From the NCBI GenBank assembly GCA_011947345.1, contig JAAVTG010001021.1, positions 366,282-430,281 on the forward strand: a stretch of 64,000 nt of DNA. Reading direction: 5' to 3'. The stretch comes from Phytophthora quininea. Its lineage: Eukaryota > Oomycota > Peronosporomycetes > Peronosporales > Peronosporaceae. Numbering within the stretch: position 1 is the stretch's first letter; each line of letters begins with the position of its first letter. The notes under the pieces are model-generated. The model worked only from the letters and a program-made list of their open reading frames with translations. It was not told the DNA's origin and ran no database searches. Shown piece by piece: positions 1 through 11,682 of this stretch. The position numbers were made by a program, and so were the translations under genes.

Positions 1-3000
1 GTAGCGTTGTAAAACTTCACCAGCGAGTCAATGTGCGACGCCAAGTCCTCATTACTCAGTTCATTCAATACAGACATGGGGACATCCGAGGATGCAGGTG
101 GCGCTGGAGGCGTAGCCACAGCAGAGCCTGGCGTCGAGGGACCTCCGCTGGTGTTCGCAGATGCCACTATCGCCGCAGATGTCGCTACTGCGCCCGCGGG
201 TAACGTGAGATTCGAGCTGGCATCCATTCGCCGGTGCTCCACCATCATTGCGTTCAGCTTGGAGTTATTCATCGTCAGAGGATTGATAGCAGGCTCTTCT
301 TTTTCATAGTAGCAGACGAGTTGCCTGTAGTCGTTGCAGGCGTTGTCTTAGCTTCTTCCTTTACGTGGATCCCGTGTGCTGCTTGCCCTTGGTGTAGCTG
401 GGCTGGAGCTTGAACAATTTCCATAGCGGAAGGGCCACCTAGTTGATTTGGCCCTGAGAGCGTGTTCAACGGCGCAGCTACCGAAACGGGAGTTGCTGAG
501 TTATCCTGCAGGTCCATCGGCATTTCAAGAGGTTTCCCTGCTACTGAGGGGTTCCCGGAAGGTTTCGTGAGATCATCCGTATCTTCTTCTCCCAGTAAGT
601 CATCCGGTGACGGCTTAACAGCATTCACTTGAGCTATCGCTGTTGGAGGTTGCTGCTGTCGTTGGCTAGAGTTCATCTGCTGGATTTGGGCAGGCATTGG
701 AATAGGTTGCATCGCAGCAGCGACATTATTCGGTGCCGGCATCGCCATTGCACAGCTATTCTGCGTACCCGCACCAGCAGAAGTGCGCTCGTCAATCACC
801 AACTTGACGATGTTTCTTTGGCTCCGGCATTGCTTGAATTTCACATCGAGTTGTTTCAGTGTTACCCGTTTTTCCTGCACTTGGGCCTCAAATTGGCTCT
901 TCGCCTGGGGATTCTGCGTCGAGTTCGATAAATGCAACAGCTGACGGCACTCGTTCATGATTGCGTTCATTCGCGCACGAATCTCCTCCACCCATTTCTC
1001 TAGCTTTTGGCAGTGCAGTGTCAACTGCTCGAGGGAGCGCCCACTTAGCTTTTGCTTAATAAGCTGCAACTGCCGCTGATCTTCAGGGACAAGATTTGCC
1101 GAATGACCCGCACTTTCAGTTTTCACCGGAACGTTTTGACCCATAGGATTGTTCGTCCCAGGGTTGAAACCTGCCGGGTTGCCGACAGAGCCAGTGATCC
1201 CGTTCGGCATGATCATTCCTGACGAGCTCATGTTCATACCAGAAGTGACCGCCATTCCAGTAGAGTTCTGTTGTTGCTGTTGGTATCCCATCGCTGAACC
1301 GCTTCCGTTGCTCTGAGGCTGTTGTAAACTTTCTGGCATAGCTAGAGGTTGCGGTGTCTGCTGCTGCTGTTGCATTTCCTGTTGTTTCTTCATGGCAAGC
1401 ATCCGCTGACGCCTTTGGCTGGCCACGATAATTTGCTGCAACGCTCGCTCCGCGTCTAGCATCAGCGCGCCATTCGTATCTTTAACTTCCACAGGAAACC
1501 GGACGACCTGGCATACAAGACACTTGGGGTTTGTACACTGCTGGAAGTGTGATAGCACATATTTGGACGAAATGCAGTGGCTGTAAGAGCATGCATTCGT
1601 CTGGCAACACGCTCCCATATGCGCCCACAGTCGTTTCATTTCACCGCAACTGGGCGTCGTAGTACACGTGCCTTCAGGGGATTTACACCACATTGCGTGC
1701 CGCAACAACAGTAGTCGTTGCTGCTGGCGCTGCAAAACTTCCTTTGATCCAGAACTTTTAACGTCATCGCGTACCATGAGCCGTAGCTTGTTATGATACT
1801 CGGTCGTTTGGTTCTTGTCGAGAGCTGAAGTCACTTGCTGCGCCTTCGCTTTAAATTGCCAAATGATCTGTGCCGACTTGTTCCGTGCAGCCGAGGCCGC
1901 CGCCGAGGGATCTGACGGCGTAGCTACAGAATTCGTGCCTGCCGCGCTACCTGAGGACGGCATGCCGCTCTGTGCGTTGGACATGGACGATCGATCGGAC
2001 AAGATAGAGTCTACTGCAGACGGTGTCGACTGCAATCGAGCCTGAGAAGTTTCCGTCTTAACTGGAGTGTTCGTCTGGGTAGGTGGGTCTTGAAGCTCGG
2101 GGGCATTTGAATTGCCTGGGCAGCAAGATTTTTCACATCGCCGCTGGCTCCATTAGATGAAGATGCTACTGCACTAGCCCCAGGGAATGGAATTGGTGCA
2201 CCAGCCGATGCAGACCGAGCATTTCCCGGAGAAGCCTGATTCGGAGCTGCCTGTTGTCTCACTGCCGCAGCACTTCCGCCAACACTGCGTTGATGCGTCT
2301 GCGCGCTGCGAACAATGCTACGTAGCCGCTGCTGAAGCGTGCTTGTATTCGCATACTCTTCCCGAGAACTGGCGATGCGGTAGCATTCGTCCTCAAGTCG
2401 GTGAGCCATCTCCGGCAGCTTCTGCAGCCAGTTTGCGGGTGCATTTGACCGCTGGTTCTGAAGTACGCGCATAATATGGTTCAGCATCTCTTTGCGTAGA
2501 GGTTGATCGGCCGCAGAATGCCATGCCGGTCGTGCTGGTGCGCCACTCTGAGCTGTACTTTGGGCCTGCGTACGCATCGCGTTCTGGTTCCCGTTCGCAT
2601 TCGGGTTTCCAGTGCTCAGCTGTCTCTGTGCGGTCATTTGCACCGGGGTCTGTCCAGTCGCTGCCATCTTCTGCTGTGCAGCTTGCTGCTGGTTATTCTT
2701 CTGCGCCTGAAGTTGAGCCTGTCGCTGACGCTCCATCAGCGCCTTTTGCTGCTGTTGCCGCTGGAGGTTCAATTGCCGCTGCTGCTGCATGACCTGCATG
2801 TAGTGCTGCTGCTGCATCTGTTGCTGCTGCTGCGGCATGTAGTACGACTGCGGGTTCATCATGTTCATGTTCATATTGTTGTACATCATCTGGCTTGGGT
2901 CGTTAAAGCCGTTGTTGGCCATGTCCATCCCCATATTCATGCCCATGTTCATATTCATCCCCATGTTCATATCCACACCCATGTTGCCGGAATTGCTGGC

Positions 3001-3444
3001 CATGGCGCTGCTGGTCGTCGTGTTCATAAACCCCATGACGTCCAGCGCGTTGGATGACGCAGCTGTCGAGCCACTGCTACTAGTGATCGGCTCGGCTGCT
3101 AAAGACGCCGGGAAAGGGATGGCGTCAGCAGATGAAGTCATCGCCGAGGATGACGCCGTCATCATGGCCCCGGACGTGCCGCCACTGCTGCTAGCAGGCG
3201 GAGAGTTTAGTTCATCAGGAAAGTCGATGAGTCCGGCGGTCGAGTTTGTGGAGTTAGTGTCCATCATCATTGACGAGTCGTTCATGAGGTTCATGCCGCC
3301 ACTAAAGTCCAGTCCGCCAGATAAATCCATTCCCATGGCGTTGCCATTACTGTTGCCTGTGCCCATATTAAACTGGTTCAGGAATCGGTTATCGCCCGCC
3401 ATGTTCATGTTAAAGTCCCCCACGAAGGCGTGGGAAGAGTCCAT
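1..3444 (-). CDS. CBP/p300-type coactivator, N-terminal part (KIX and TAZ domains); continues past the left edge
   Basis: Transcriptional coactivator of the CBP/p300 acetyltransferase type, expected in the nucleus. Reading leftward from the ATG at 3444, a Met/Asn/Gly- and Gln-rich stretch is followed by a KIX domain (about 2290-2530) and a TAZ zinc finger (about 1501-1714) with the His-Cys-Cys pattern around HAMWC, WAHM and NPKCLVC. More Gln/Pro-rich sequence follows. Acetyltransferase, bromodomain and ZZ regions would lie beyond position 1. The frame breaks twice, at a run of five C (plus-strand G 2099-2103) and a run of five A (plus-strand T 300-304). Adding one base to each run joins the pieces, and the last frame stays open to position 1. 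I read both as sequencing losses. Introns were not seen. The family call rests on KIX plus TAZ together; which oomycete CBP paralogue this is cannot be told. Confidence 0.85.
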
Positions 3445-4713
3445 GGCTGCGGACGCACAGTAGTAAACGAGAGGTTAGACATAAATACAAATAATATATA
3501 AGAGGTGTCGATATTGATACAAAATAGTTTACCTAAAGCGACCGGAGGGCGAGTCTCTTATATAACACTGGAGGCCTGCTCTAAAACGGCTGGAGGCGCG
3601 CCGAGGACAAGCGCGCGGTCGGAAGAAGAGAGAGATCACGCAGGCGCGGCACGGAGGGGCTCGCTCGACGCTGCTGCGGACGCTGCCCTTGCCAGCCTTC
3701 CTGCCTCCTGCGCTGCGCTGGAGCTTTTCTTTCTCTGTAGACAGCGAGCAGGTCGGCGTTTAATGCACTTGTGAGTATTATGGTTATTTGTGTGTAAATT
3801 CAGATACTTGTATACAAATATCAAGTATATACTGAAACGTGCGGGCGCATTTTTACGTAAATTCCAGAAATAGTCGGTTTTACACCTTTGCTCTGGCGGC
3901 GACTCGAAGATGCCGTGTGAGCTGCCGCAGCCTCACTCCCATTTCGATAGTAGTTTGTCGTTTACCAACGAGATAGAGTAGAGAGCATTTTATTTGAAGA
4001 TGACGGCTTGCCTCAGACGATTCCACGACGTCGCTCGAGGACGAACAGCCTGAGCAGGGACGGCAACCGTGTTGATGGGGCAGGAGACATACGAAGTATC
4101 AATCCACGGTATCAGAATAGAACGGTCATCCGTCGGTCCCGGTGGGCGGCGGGTGCAGAAACCAACTTGTCACGTCGCTCTTGAAGTGCACGAGTAATCG
4201 TTGGTCACCGAGGCAAAGCAGGCGGACGTTACTCACAAGATGTCGGGCTCTGTGGATTGTCAAGGCTGCTTCAAAATGAATCGATTGGTGGTGCCGTAGG
4301 CTGCTTCGAAGCTAATAGTTTGGGCCCATTTTGCCTTCACCAGACCAAAGTCCTCCTTGACGAGCACTGAAGTTTTGCGGGTGCAGTTCCTGTGCTTCAC
4401 ACTTGTCGTCGTGTTGCGCGGGTAGGGCTTGCAGACTGGCTCGCGATCTTCACGGTGATCGAAGATACGTGTGACTTGCTTTGCCTTGTCGAGCACGTTA
4501 TTACTTAGAGAGCGTCCTTCGCTTCCGGTTCGTCTCGCCAAGCGGTGGGTGCCTGAGTCAGACCTGACGCTGTAGTGATGGAGTTCAAATGCAGCTACAC
4601 CGCTTGTATTCTCACTGGACAACCTTCAATAACACTTACAACCGTGACCAAACAAGTTGTGTGTCTGTACGTACATGTTTTTGCTCCTATTAGCAAGTGA
4701 TGAAAGGTGGGCC
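3445..4713. other. Intergenic, upstream of the CBP gene; one unrecognised ORF
   Basis: It separates the CBP start from the end of the GMC gene. A 120-codon open frame lies on the minus strand (4260-4622) with an ATG and no recognisable domain, signal peptide or RxLR-type motif; it may be chance. An AT-rich patch near 3480-3510 could be part of the CBP promoter. Nothing else was identified. Confidence 0.4.
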
Positions 4714-6644
4714 CTAACTTAAATTGAATGTGGCCGATCGAGCACCGGAGCTAGCAGAAGCAGTACCTTTCCCGCTCTTGAGCCAGCAAGTTCCGCCGTT
4801 GTAGTTCGTCCAGGTGTAAGCATGGCAATTGGCCGTCGTCTCACAGATCGGGCAGCAGCCTTCAGCAGTGTCACTAGCTCCGCTGCCGACATCGTCACCC
4901 GTGTAGTCGACGTTCTCTTCGATGGCGGAGCAGGTTGGGCCTTGAGACGGTTTCTGGGCAGTCCATGCGCCGCCAGCACCGCCCGTCGAAATGTAGCTGG
5001 AGACCTGCTCCGCCACCTCGCGACCGACGTACATGATGAATCCGTACGGGTTCACCGTGCCGTCACGCATCGCACTGGCATCGGCAACGAACACGTTGCT
5101 CGTGCCCAACACCCGCATCTTCTCGTCCGCGCAGCGCTTCGATCCAGCATCACTCGAAGCGTAGCAGCTGCCGCCAAAGTGGTGCGCATAGCTCTTGCCA
5201 GCGGAAGCGACCCAGTTCTCCACGCTCTTGTCATCCGATCCGGCGGACAGGAAAGTGGCGCCCTGGGCCGTCACGGCGTTGACGACACGCTTGGTGTACG
5301 TCTGAAGCGCGACCAGATCGCGGTTCGTGGCGAGGTATGGGGTGCCCTCCTTGAAAGCGTGGAAGACGCCGCTCTTGTCGAAACCGGAGGCTGCCCGGGA
5401 CTCGGGGTTGTTGATGTACAAGGCCGTCGTGAACGCGTTGTCGCGGCTGGCGAACTCGCCGAAGCCTCGAGTGAGAACGGTCGTCTGGAACTCGTACGCG
5501 CGACCTTGAACGTCAAAGTTTTCGTAGCCGATCAGAGTGGGGCCGGGACTGCTGAAAGGACCGGAGCTGTTCTTGTTCACGTACTGGTCGATGGCCCAGG
5601 AAGCTCGGTCTCCGTACCGGAACGACTTCATGTCAGGGTGCGAGAAGGACGGGAAGATCAGGTTCGTGTCGAACAGGTTGCGACCAACGTACGGGTTGAC
5701 GATGGTTCCAGCTTGCGAGACGCCGGGGAACTTGCTGTTCCCTTGAGCGTGTTGAGCTGCTCGCTCGGTCCAATGCCACTTTGGATGAGCACCTTGGGCG
5801 TCCCCAGCGCGCCGGCAGCCATGATGATCGTGCCCCGCGAGGATAACAACGCCTGGGTGTTGTCGTTGTAGACCACACCGGTGGCCTTGCCGTCCGCAGT
5901 GTGGAGCACGTAGTTGACGTTGGCGCTTGTCAGGAGCTTGACGTTGCTACGCTTCATCATGGGAGCCCAAAACGCGTTGGCGGGGGTATCGCGACGACCG
6001 TTCTTGAACGTGTACGGGGCGTGGCCGAAGGTCTTGCTCTTGCTGTTTCGTGCAGCGGCATCGTTGATCGTGACCTCTCGGTAGCCCTGGGCCAAGAAGG
6101 CCTTCGACACGATCTTGTAGCCTTCTTGGGTGTACCATTGTCCGTCCGTCGAAGGCTGGTCGGTGTGGCCGTGCATCTTCTCGTTCTCGTCCATCTTGGA
6201 GACCATGGATTCGGCCGAGAATGGCCACGTGGTTTGAGTCACGTAGCCGTTCGGCGGTCGGAAGTACAAGGCCGCATTGATGGACGAACAACCGCCGACA
6301 AGCTTGCCCAGGAAAAAATATTCCGCCGTCCAGTCCACTCGGTACTGCCCGTACTCGCCACGGTTGTAGATAGTGTTGTCGTATTCGCCCGGCACGTCGA
6401 AAGCGGTGAGCCCGAGTTTCTTGGCGTAGTCCGGACCGGCAGTTCCACCGGTAGCAGCAAGCGAAGCCAGACCGGCTTCGAGAACCAGCACGGAGACACT
6501 GGGGTCGCGAGAGAGGTATTCGGCCGCCACGATTCCGCCGGGGCCGCTTCCGACGACGATGGCATCGTACGTCGATTGAGCGGCGCCACCCGAGGCAAGT
6601 GCGAGCACCGCACAAGCCCAGAAATATGCCTTTCCGACGAACAT
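4714..6644 (-). CDS. Secreted GMC oxidoreductase with one C-terminal PAN/Apple module (copy 1)
   Basis: Flavin-dependent GMC-family oxidoreductase, closest in layout to the flavin domain of cellobiose dehydrogenase; probably secreted and acting on carbohydrates or alcohols. The start at 6644 gives a signal peptide (MFVGKAYFWACAVLALASG). FAD-binding VGSGPGG follows, then the EAG glutamate, the GMC signature GGCSSINAALY, YAHHFGG with the likely catalytic His, and NPYGF near the end of the catalytic domain. A single Cys-rich PAN/Apple module (CSAIEENVDY to GGTCWLKS) ends the protein. No cytochrome domain is seen. The frame is broken at a run of three G (plus-strand C 5740-5742); the second copy at 13.7 kb has four there and reads through, so the gene is probably intact. 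The homologous block ends inside the linker after the PAN module, where copy 2 continues into a second PAN. Confidence 0.9.
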
Positions 6645-6669
6645 GGAGACGGTCTCTTGGAAGTGCTGG
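4733..6669 (-). repeat. Inverted duplicate of 13661-15599 (GMC gene)
   Basis: Reads as the reverse complement of 13661-15599 with few differences. Homology starts about 25 bases before the ATG (CGCCCAGCACTTCC) and stops within codons after the first PAN module (CGATCGGCC). Sequence outside these points does not match, so the duplicated unit is essentially one coding region. Confidence 0.9.
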
Positions 6670-7575
6670 GCGGGGACTTGAATACTTGACCGGCGATCGG
6701 TGAATGGAGCTGTGGCGAAGCAATTGTCGTTATGACGAATTCCTTGCCAACGAGCCAGCTGGTAAACTTGCCATGTCTCCTTTGGTCTTGCTGCAAGATT
6801 TGCGGACGTGGCGTTGGCAGTGGAAAGACGCTCGCCCATCCGACGGGCAAAATTGGTAGTCATTGCATCGTTTTCATTTTTCAGCATGCTGGAGACGTGC
6901 CGCCATCCACGACTGCGAGATGAACAAAGGTCATCTGTGAGACCACAAATGAAATGGTCCTCTTCATTACCACTCGACAGCGCATGGTGTTCCCCATAGC
7001 TGAATATGGACAGGGTTGCCAGTTCTGATGACAAATTAACAACTCATTTTTTCCAGGTTTCAAGAACCTTTGTCCAGACGAAGGTGAAAAGCCTCATGCT
7101 CGATACGGTACCAATATTTCCATTCGTGCCATATTATCATTTTCTGGTGAATCGAACTCTCTGCAAAGTCGAACATTGTACAGATCAATTGACAAGAGGC
7201 CGATACAGACGACAACTACAGTACAGTAGCTTTTACCGGCCTCGTCATCCACGATACGCAGGACTTCATCACCTTCTTCGTCGGGGGCAAACGATTGAGA
7301 ATTGCATCTTCTCACGCCTACTTTAACCAAAAAATGTGGCAGTGAAACATCAATGGAGATCCCAATACCGGAACACGACAAGGAATTCCATGCCATTTCG
7401 AAGCACATAGTGGACATCCTCTCAGGTTTTTAAAAACAATTTCATCTACGGCAGAGTCAATGTCGATATTTCTAAGCTACTGGTAATCTGAACGCGAATG
7501 CTTCTATGAAGTATGAATGAGTTTGATAGTTAATCAACTTGATTCTTTCTCCTTCGTCGGGAGTTCTTTTCACCT
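6645..7575. other. Intergenic between GMC copy 1 and the CRN gene
   Basis: It holds the presumed promoter of GMC copy 1 and the region downstream of the CRN gene. A 107-codon minus-strand frame (7094-7417) has no recognised similarity; it could be a decayed C-terminal part of the CRN gene or chance. No repeat or RNA gene was seen. Confidence 0.35.
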
Positions 7576-9077
7576 TCAAAGTCCTGCGAACCCATAGTAT
7601 CTTTCAATATCCAGCGTGGTTGGAGCACAATTTCTCCATGGGTGGTCTTTGGAGTTCAACAGCAGATACAACACATAAGGGCACGTTAGACGGCATTTAT
7701 CAAACCGGACCAACCCAGTCGAGATCACATCGTCCAGACTTGCCTCCCCAAATCGAGAATGGTGACCGACTAGATGTCGTTCGATCACTGCTAGGAATAC
7801 CTCTCTCATGCTTTCCATCGAAGTTTCAATTGCAGGGTAATGGGAGCGCAATTCCGACAAGACCTTGGTGATGACAGGAACAAACGCCACTCGTTGATTT
7901 GCCTCTACCACAGAAGAAACGACTCGATGCAGTACTTCCAACGCCTTGCCATGGCCGCCCATGTAATCAATTAAACGTTGTGTCACTTCGTCACCACCGA
8001 ACACATCGACACTCTGCACCGTTGGTCGAGATAGAATCGCCGTCGGAATGTTGTAGTTTACCAGCTACGACGAACCATCCAAAAACTCGTCCACTGGCTT
8101 GTAAATTGATGACGAGAAAATCGCGATCACCCAGCACCTGGAAGCGTTCAACAGATCGCATAGCACATTCACTGCCTGGTAAAAAGCTGAACGTTTGCTT
8201 CCAGATGGGAGTTCATCCATACTATCAACACACAGAACCACACACGTATCGTGTTCAGCAGCGCCAGTTATCTTCGACAGCATCGATATTGCCTCAACAG
8301 GACAACAATATCGCGCTCGGTCTTCTGCAAATGTTTGCCAGGACATTTGATCCTGCAATTGGTACAGCATTCGGGTCCCAATCGCCTGGCCTACGTGCGC
8401 GAAAGGAAATTGCTGTGCAGTCGGATATTTAAATGTGACTTTAAAAGTGAAGGCATTCTGCAAGTGCCTCATCATCTCTGGGTCTTCGTCGTTTCTCCCA
8501 AACAGGTGTTCCTTCACGAGCGTAGGAAATTCATCGAGTAGTCTCGACTTCCCTGTACCCGGCCCACCCACACACATAAACAACGTGTGCGTTCTACTAC
8601 TAGTGGAACCTGCTTTCCACGCTTGGTAATGCTCTCGTACATCGTCTGCAATATGGCGATTGTCCAGGGGTTCTGGAAATCCCACTGCGCTCCCTCAGTT
8701 CCCTCGAAAGGTTGAGCAATACGGGGCAAGAATCGAATCGTCTCTGGAAGCACCACCAGAACGTGGACCACCTTCGTTTTGGGAGCTCCTCGAAACAAGT
8801 CGCCAATTTCTTCCGCTGGGTCGACTTCTTTTTGCAGCAATATCTTTACGTCCTCAGAGATGACTCCACTTCGTACACTAGTCACTTCAGTGCCATCCGG
8901 CTGCAGCCATGCGTTCCCCTTCTTCGCCAAGAACAGCCGCATATTGTCGGCTTCGCACTTGATCGTGTCACGCTTCTTACTCTTAATTTCGTTCTTCAGG
9001 AGAGCCACCATCTTCTGCTCCTTAATGAGAATCGAGATCAAGCTCCCTTCTCCCACAATCGCGCAGTTTACCAACAT
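7576..9077 (-). pseudogene. Crinkler (CRN) effector gene with P-loop NTPase domain, broken
   Basis: Member of the oomycete Crinkler family, proteins translocated into plant cells and usually targeted to nuclei. Start taken at 9077 because CRN headers begin a few residues before CAIVG. The header shows CAIVGEG, MRLFLAKK (LFLAK motif) and HVLVVLPE (HVLV motif). The C-terminal part has a Walker A motif (GGPGTGKS) and a Walker B-like stretch (VVLCVDSMDE), as in CRNs with a P-loop NTPase domain. There are two breaks. One is a frame change near 8685-8710 that one added base would close. The other is an in-frame TAG at 8065-8067, after which the same frame continues to 7576. The related remnant at 27.5 kb has a Gln codon at that place, so CAG to TAG is the likely change. 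If the frameshift is technical, the stop still truncates the NTPase part. Confidence 0.85.
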
Positions 9078-9273
9078 GATGTCCATCTTCCCTCTAGACC
9101 GTAGATTTCCGAATGCAGATATTGCCGAGCGCTTATCCAGGCAGTTTAGGGATTAAAACGAGTGAATCGATTTGGTCAATCGCTTTCACCCGATGGATTG
9201 AGGTGCCGATTTTGAAATGGCGCTATGAATCAAAACCGTGTGTGACGGAAAGCGATTGAACAAACCATTGGAG

Positions 9274-9912
9274 TCACCTCCTCTTGGGTCGTACGTCGCC
9301 ACTCCTTCCTCTCTGCACCAACGGTGGCTTAAACGGTCGCTCCCTGCCTCCAAACCGCAGTTGTCCAGATTCCTTGCGGCCGCCCAGTCCTCCGCCAAGC
9401 CGTCTCGGCTTCCAGCCTTTCATCACTCGACTGCGCTCAAAGTCCACCAAGATGGTCGCTCCGTCGATCACTTGTCGATGAGCTTGTCTGTATGCTGTTT
9501 CAAAGTCTCTCTCGTCTCGGAACTCCACGAACGCGTAGCCCTTGGACTTGTTTGAGGTCTTGTCTGTCACCAGCCGCAGTCGCTCCACCGGACCGAACCG
9601 CTCGAAGAAACGTCGCACAGTCTCCTCGGTCGTGTCGAAGCTCAGTCGACCCACAAACAGCGTCGCGTACGGGTCGCCCTGGATCTGCGGGTCTCTGCTG
9701 GGGTCGAACCGAGCTTTCAGAGCCCGCACCAGTCCCTTGTCGTGTGGCGTCGTGTCTGTGCCGTCGATGCTCCCGATCTGGACTGGGTCGTACTTCTCTG
9801 CAAACCAGCAGCGTTTGCCTGTGTTTCTACTGTCCGTACGCGATTGATAGCCACCGTCGCGGCGCTTGTAGTCGCGGGATCGACTTCTGGAGCGTCGTCG
9901 CTTTCGGTCCAT
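9274..9912 (-). CDS. SNRNP35: U11/U12 snRNP 35 kDa protein (copy 1)
   Basis: Component of the U11/U12 di-snRNP of the minor (U12-type) spliceosome. An Arg/Ser-rich start (MDRKRRRSRSRSRD) is followed by one RRM with RNP2 LFVGRLS and RNP1 KGYAFVEF, then the tail PRRLGGGLGGRKESGQLRFG. GGLGG is shared with U1-70K, but KESGQLRFGGRERPF is characteristic of the 35K protein, so 35K is preferred. About 212 residues, no intron seen, frame intact. It starts 45 bp from the oppositely oriented phosphoesterase gene, an arrangement kept in the second copy at 26186-26833. The last few codons differ between copies (RSGDVRPKRR here), and homology stops at the stop codon. Confidence 0.88.
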   Translation of the reverse strand: MDRKRRRSRSRSRDYKRRDGGYQSRTDSRNTGKRCWFAEKYDPVQIGSIDGTDTTPHDKGLVRALKARFDPSRDPQIQGDPYATLFVGRLSFDTTEETVRRFFERFGPVERLRLVTDKTSNKSKGYAFVEFRDERDFETAYRQAHRQVIDGATILVDFERSRVMKGWKPRRLGGGLGGRKESGQLRFGGRERPFKPPLVQRGRSGDVRPKRR

Positions 9913-9957
9913 GGTCTCTTTTTGACGATTGTAGTGTGTTTTTGTGTACTGCATCAC
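9913..9957. promoter_or_regulatory. Divergent spacer between U11/U12-35K and metallophosphoesterase
   Basis: Only 45 bp separate the two start codons if the phosphoesterase starts at 9958 (99 bp if it starts at 10012). The same arrangement with near-identical sequence is found between 26141 and 26186. A shared bidirectional promoter or strongly overlapping 5' leaders is inferred; no specific element was identified. Confidence 0.45.
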
Positions 9958-11573
9958 ATGTTACACAATCTGATTCTGCTGATCTTGTCCGCCTTGACGT
10001 GGATGCGGAGGATGTCGGCGCTGCGGGTGGTGCTGCTGACGGACGTGGAAGGCAACTGGAACTACGTGCGCAATGTGGTGCGCCAGTCCTCGTGTCTGAA
10101 GCTGGACGGGGACTCGCTGGCGCTGGAAGACGACTGTATGCTCGTGTTTGGAGGAGATGCCGGCGACAAGGGCGGACAAACCCTGCAGTGAGGAACTTCA
10201 CGTAGCAAGTAACAATGGACACTAGTGCTAAGTGAGTTTCTGGTCAGGTGCTACGAGCAGTTGGTGAAGCTCAAGAAGAAGCATCCGGATCGAGTCGTGC
10301 TGCTGGTGGGGAACCGAGACGTCAACAAGATGCGACTGACCTCCGAGTTACATGACAGTGAGATGGATCTGCACTCCATGGCCAAAGGTGATTTGTTACA
10401 GAATAGACAACAAAGAGCTGCTGCGTCGTACTGACTGACTGCTCTGCAGAGATTTTGGAGGGTCCGACGTGGGTGCCGAAGGACAAGCGAGTCACGCTGA
10501 AAGACTTTTTAGCGACTCAACTGCAGTCGAACGATGGTGAAACTTCACTAGACGCACTGCAAGCAGTGAACACCAAGACGAATCGACTGCAGTGGATGTT
10601 AGACCATACGATGGGGTCGCAAGGAGATTTCGAGCGTCGTCGAGAAGAGTTGCGATCTCGTCAAGTCGCAGAGTCAGAGGCAACAATTCCTGACCAAGAA
10701 GTGGTAGCGTCCTACGTCGACAGCGTGAAAGAAGGTGGTGTATTGCGTGAGTATTTGTTGCATGGAAGCCTAGCATTTATCAAGCACCAGACACTTTTCG
10801 TGCACGGAGGTATCATCAATGGTGACGCCGACGCCAGCTTGTCAGCTTTGGGCAAAGTGCCTGGTGCTCCTTCGAAGCGCTTTGAGTCTGTGTCCGAGTG
10901 GGTGGACAAGCTGAATGCCTGGTACCGGAGCGAAATCCGAGACTGGATCGAGCAACCTACGTGGAGTGAAGACCGCACGTCTCGTGGTGGCAATGAGCTC
11001 CTCAAGTACGTGCTGCCCGACTACAGCGGCAGCGTCGTTATGGGGCGTCATTTGCTGCCGTCAGGAATGCCCACTGCACTGCCGAAAGAGATCGCCACCC
11101 TGCTGTCGGAGGGCGGCATCCGTCGCGTCGTCATTGGCCACACACCTCACGGGAACTGCCCCACGGTGATTAAGCAGCCGCAAACTCAACAAGAAACGTG
11201 CGCTGCCGACGGAAACGAGGACAACGTTCCGTTCGAAGATGTCATCATGTGCGACACGAGTTATAGCGACTCGAAATCTCCCGACAATCGCGGGATCGCT
11301 GCGTCGGACGTTGTCGTGGAGTCTTCTGGCAGTGTCCTTGTGAACGGTGTGCTTGAGGATGGTCGTCGTCTTTCTTACGACGCTCAAAACGATCCGTGGG
11401 TTGGTCGACGACTGTGTGATGGTACGATGGTGAAGGCACGTTTGGTGAATGAACAAGACACGAGCGATGAAGAGGACACGTATCTGGTCTTCCGTGTGGA
11501 CAATGGCTACTCGTACAGCTACCAAGATCGCTCGGTTACTCAACTGCGTGAAATTGGGTTGGCAGACGTCTAA
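9958..11573 (+). CDS. Calcineurin-like metallophosphoesterase (copy 1)
   Basis: Metal-dependent phosphoesterase of the calcineurin-like superfamily; the substrate cannot be told. Three exons: 9958-10187, 10248-10387, 10450-11573, with 60 and 62 bp GT-AG introns. Metal-site motifs are in order: LLTDVEGNW, FGGDAGDKG across the first exon end, GNRD in exon 2, FVHGG and IGHTPHG in exon 3. The start is uncertain. ATG 9958 gives a hydrophobic leader (MLHNLILLILSALTW), while ATG 10012 (MSALRVVLLTD) begins right at the catalytic domain. The frame is intact here; copy 2 is one base short in an A run. It is head to head with U11/U12-35K and followed by the unknown gene of the same duplicated unit. Confidence 0.85.
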
Positions 11574-11682
11574 GACATATTTCTGACGTGATCACCAAGA
11601 AAACCGTCACAAAAATAGCATCGCTGCTGACTGCAATCTTGTTCACTCCTGTAGTTTCTCGGCATTTACGCCTTTGACGATC

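Noticed and set aside
4260..4622. An RxLR-type effector
   Set aside because: The 120-codon frame has no signal peptide and no RxLR-EER pattern.
4822..5871. A 349-codon open frame on the plus strand opposite GMC copy 1
   Set aside because: It is the antisense of a conserved coding region, recurs opposite copy 2, and has no domain; GC-rich third positions keep the reverse strand open.
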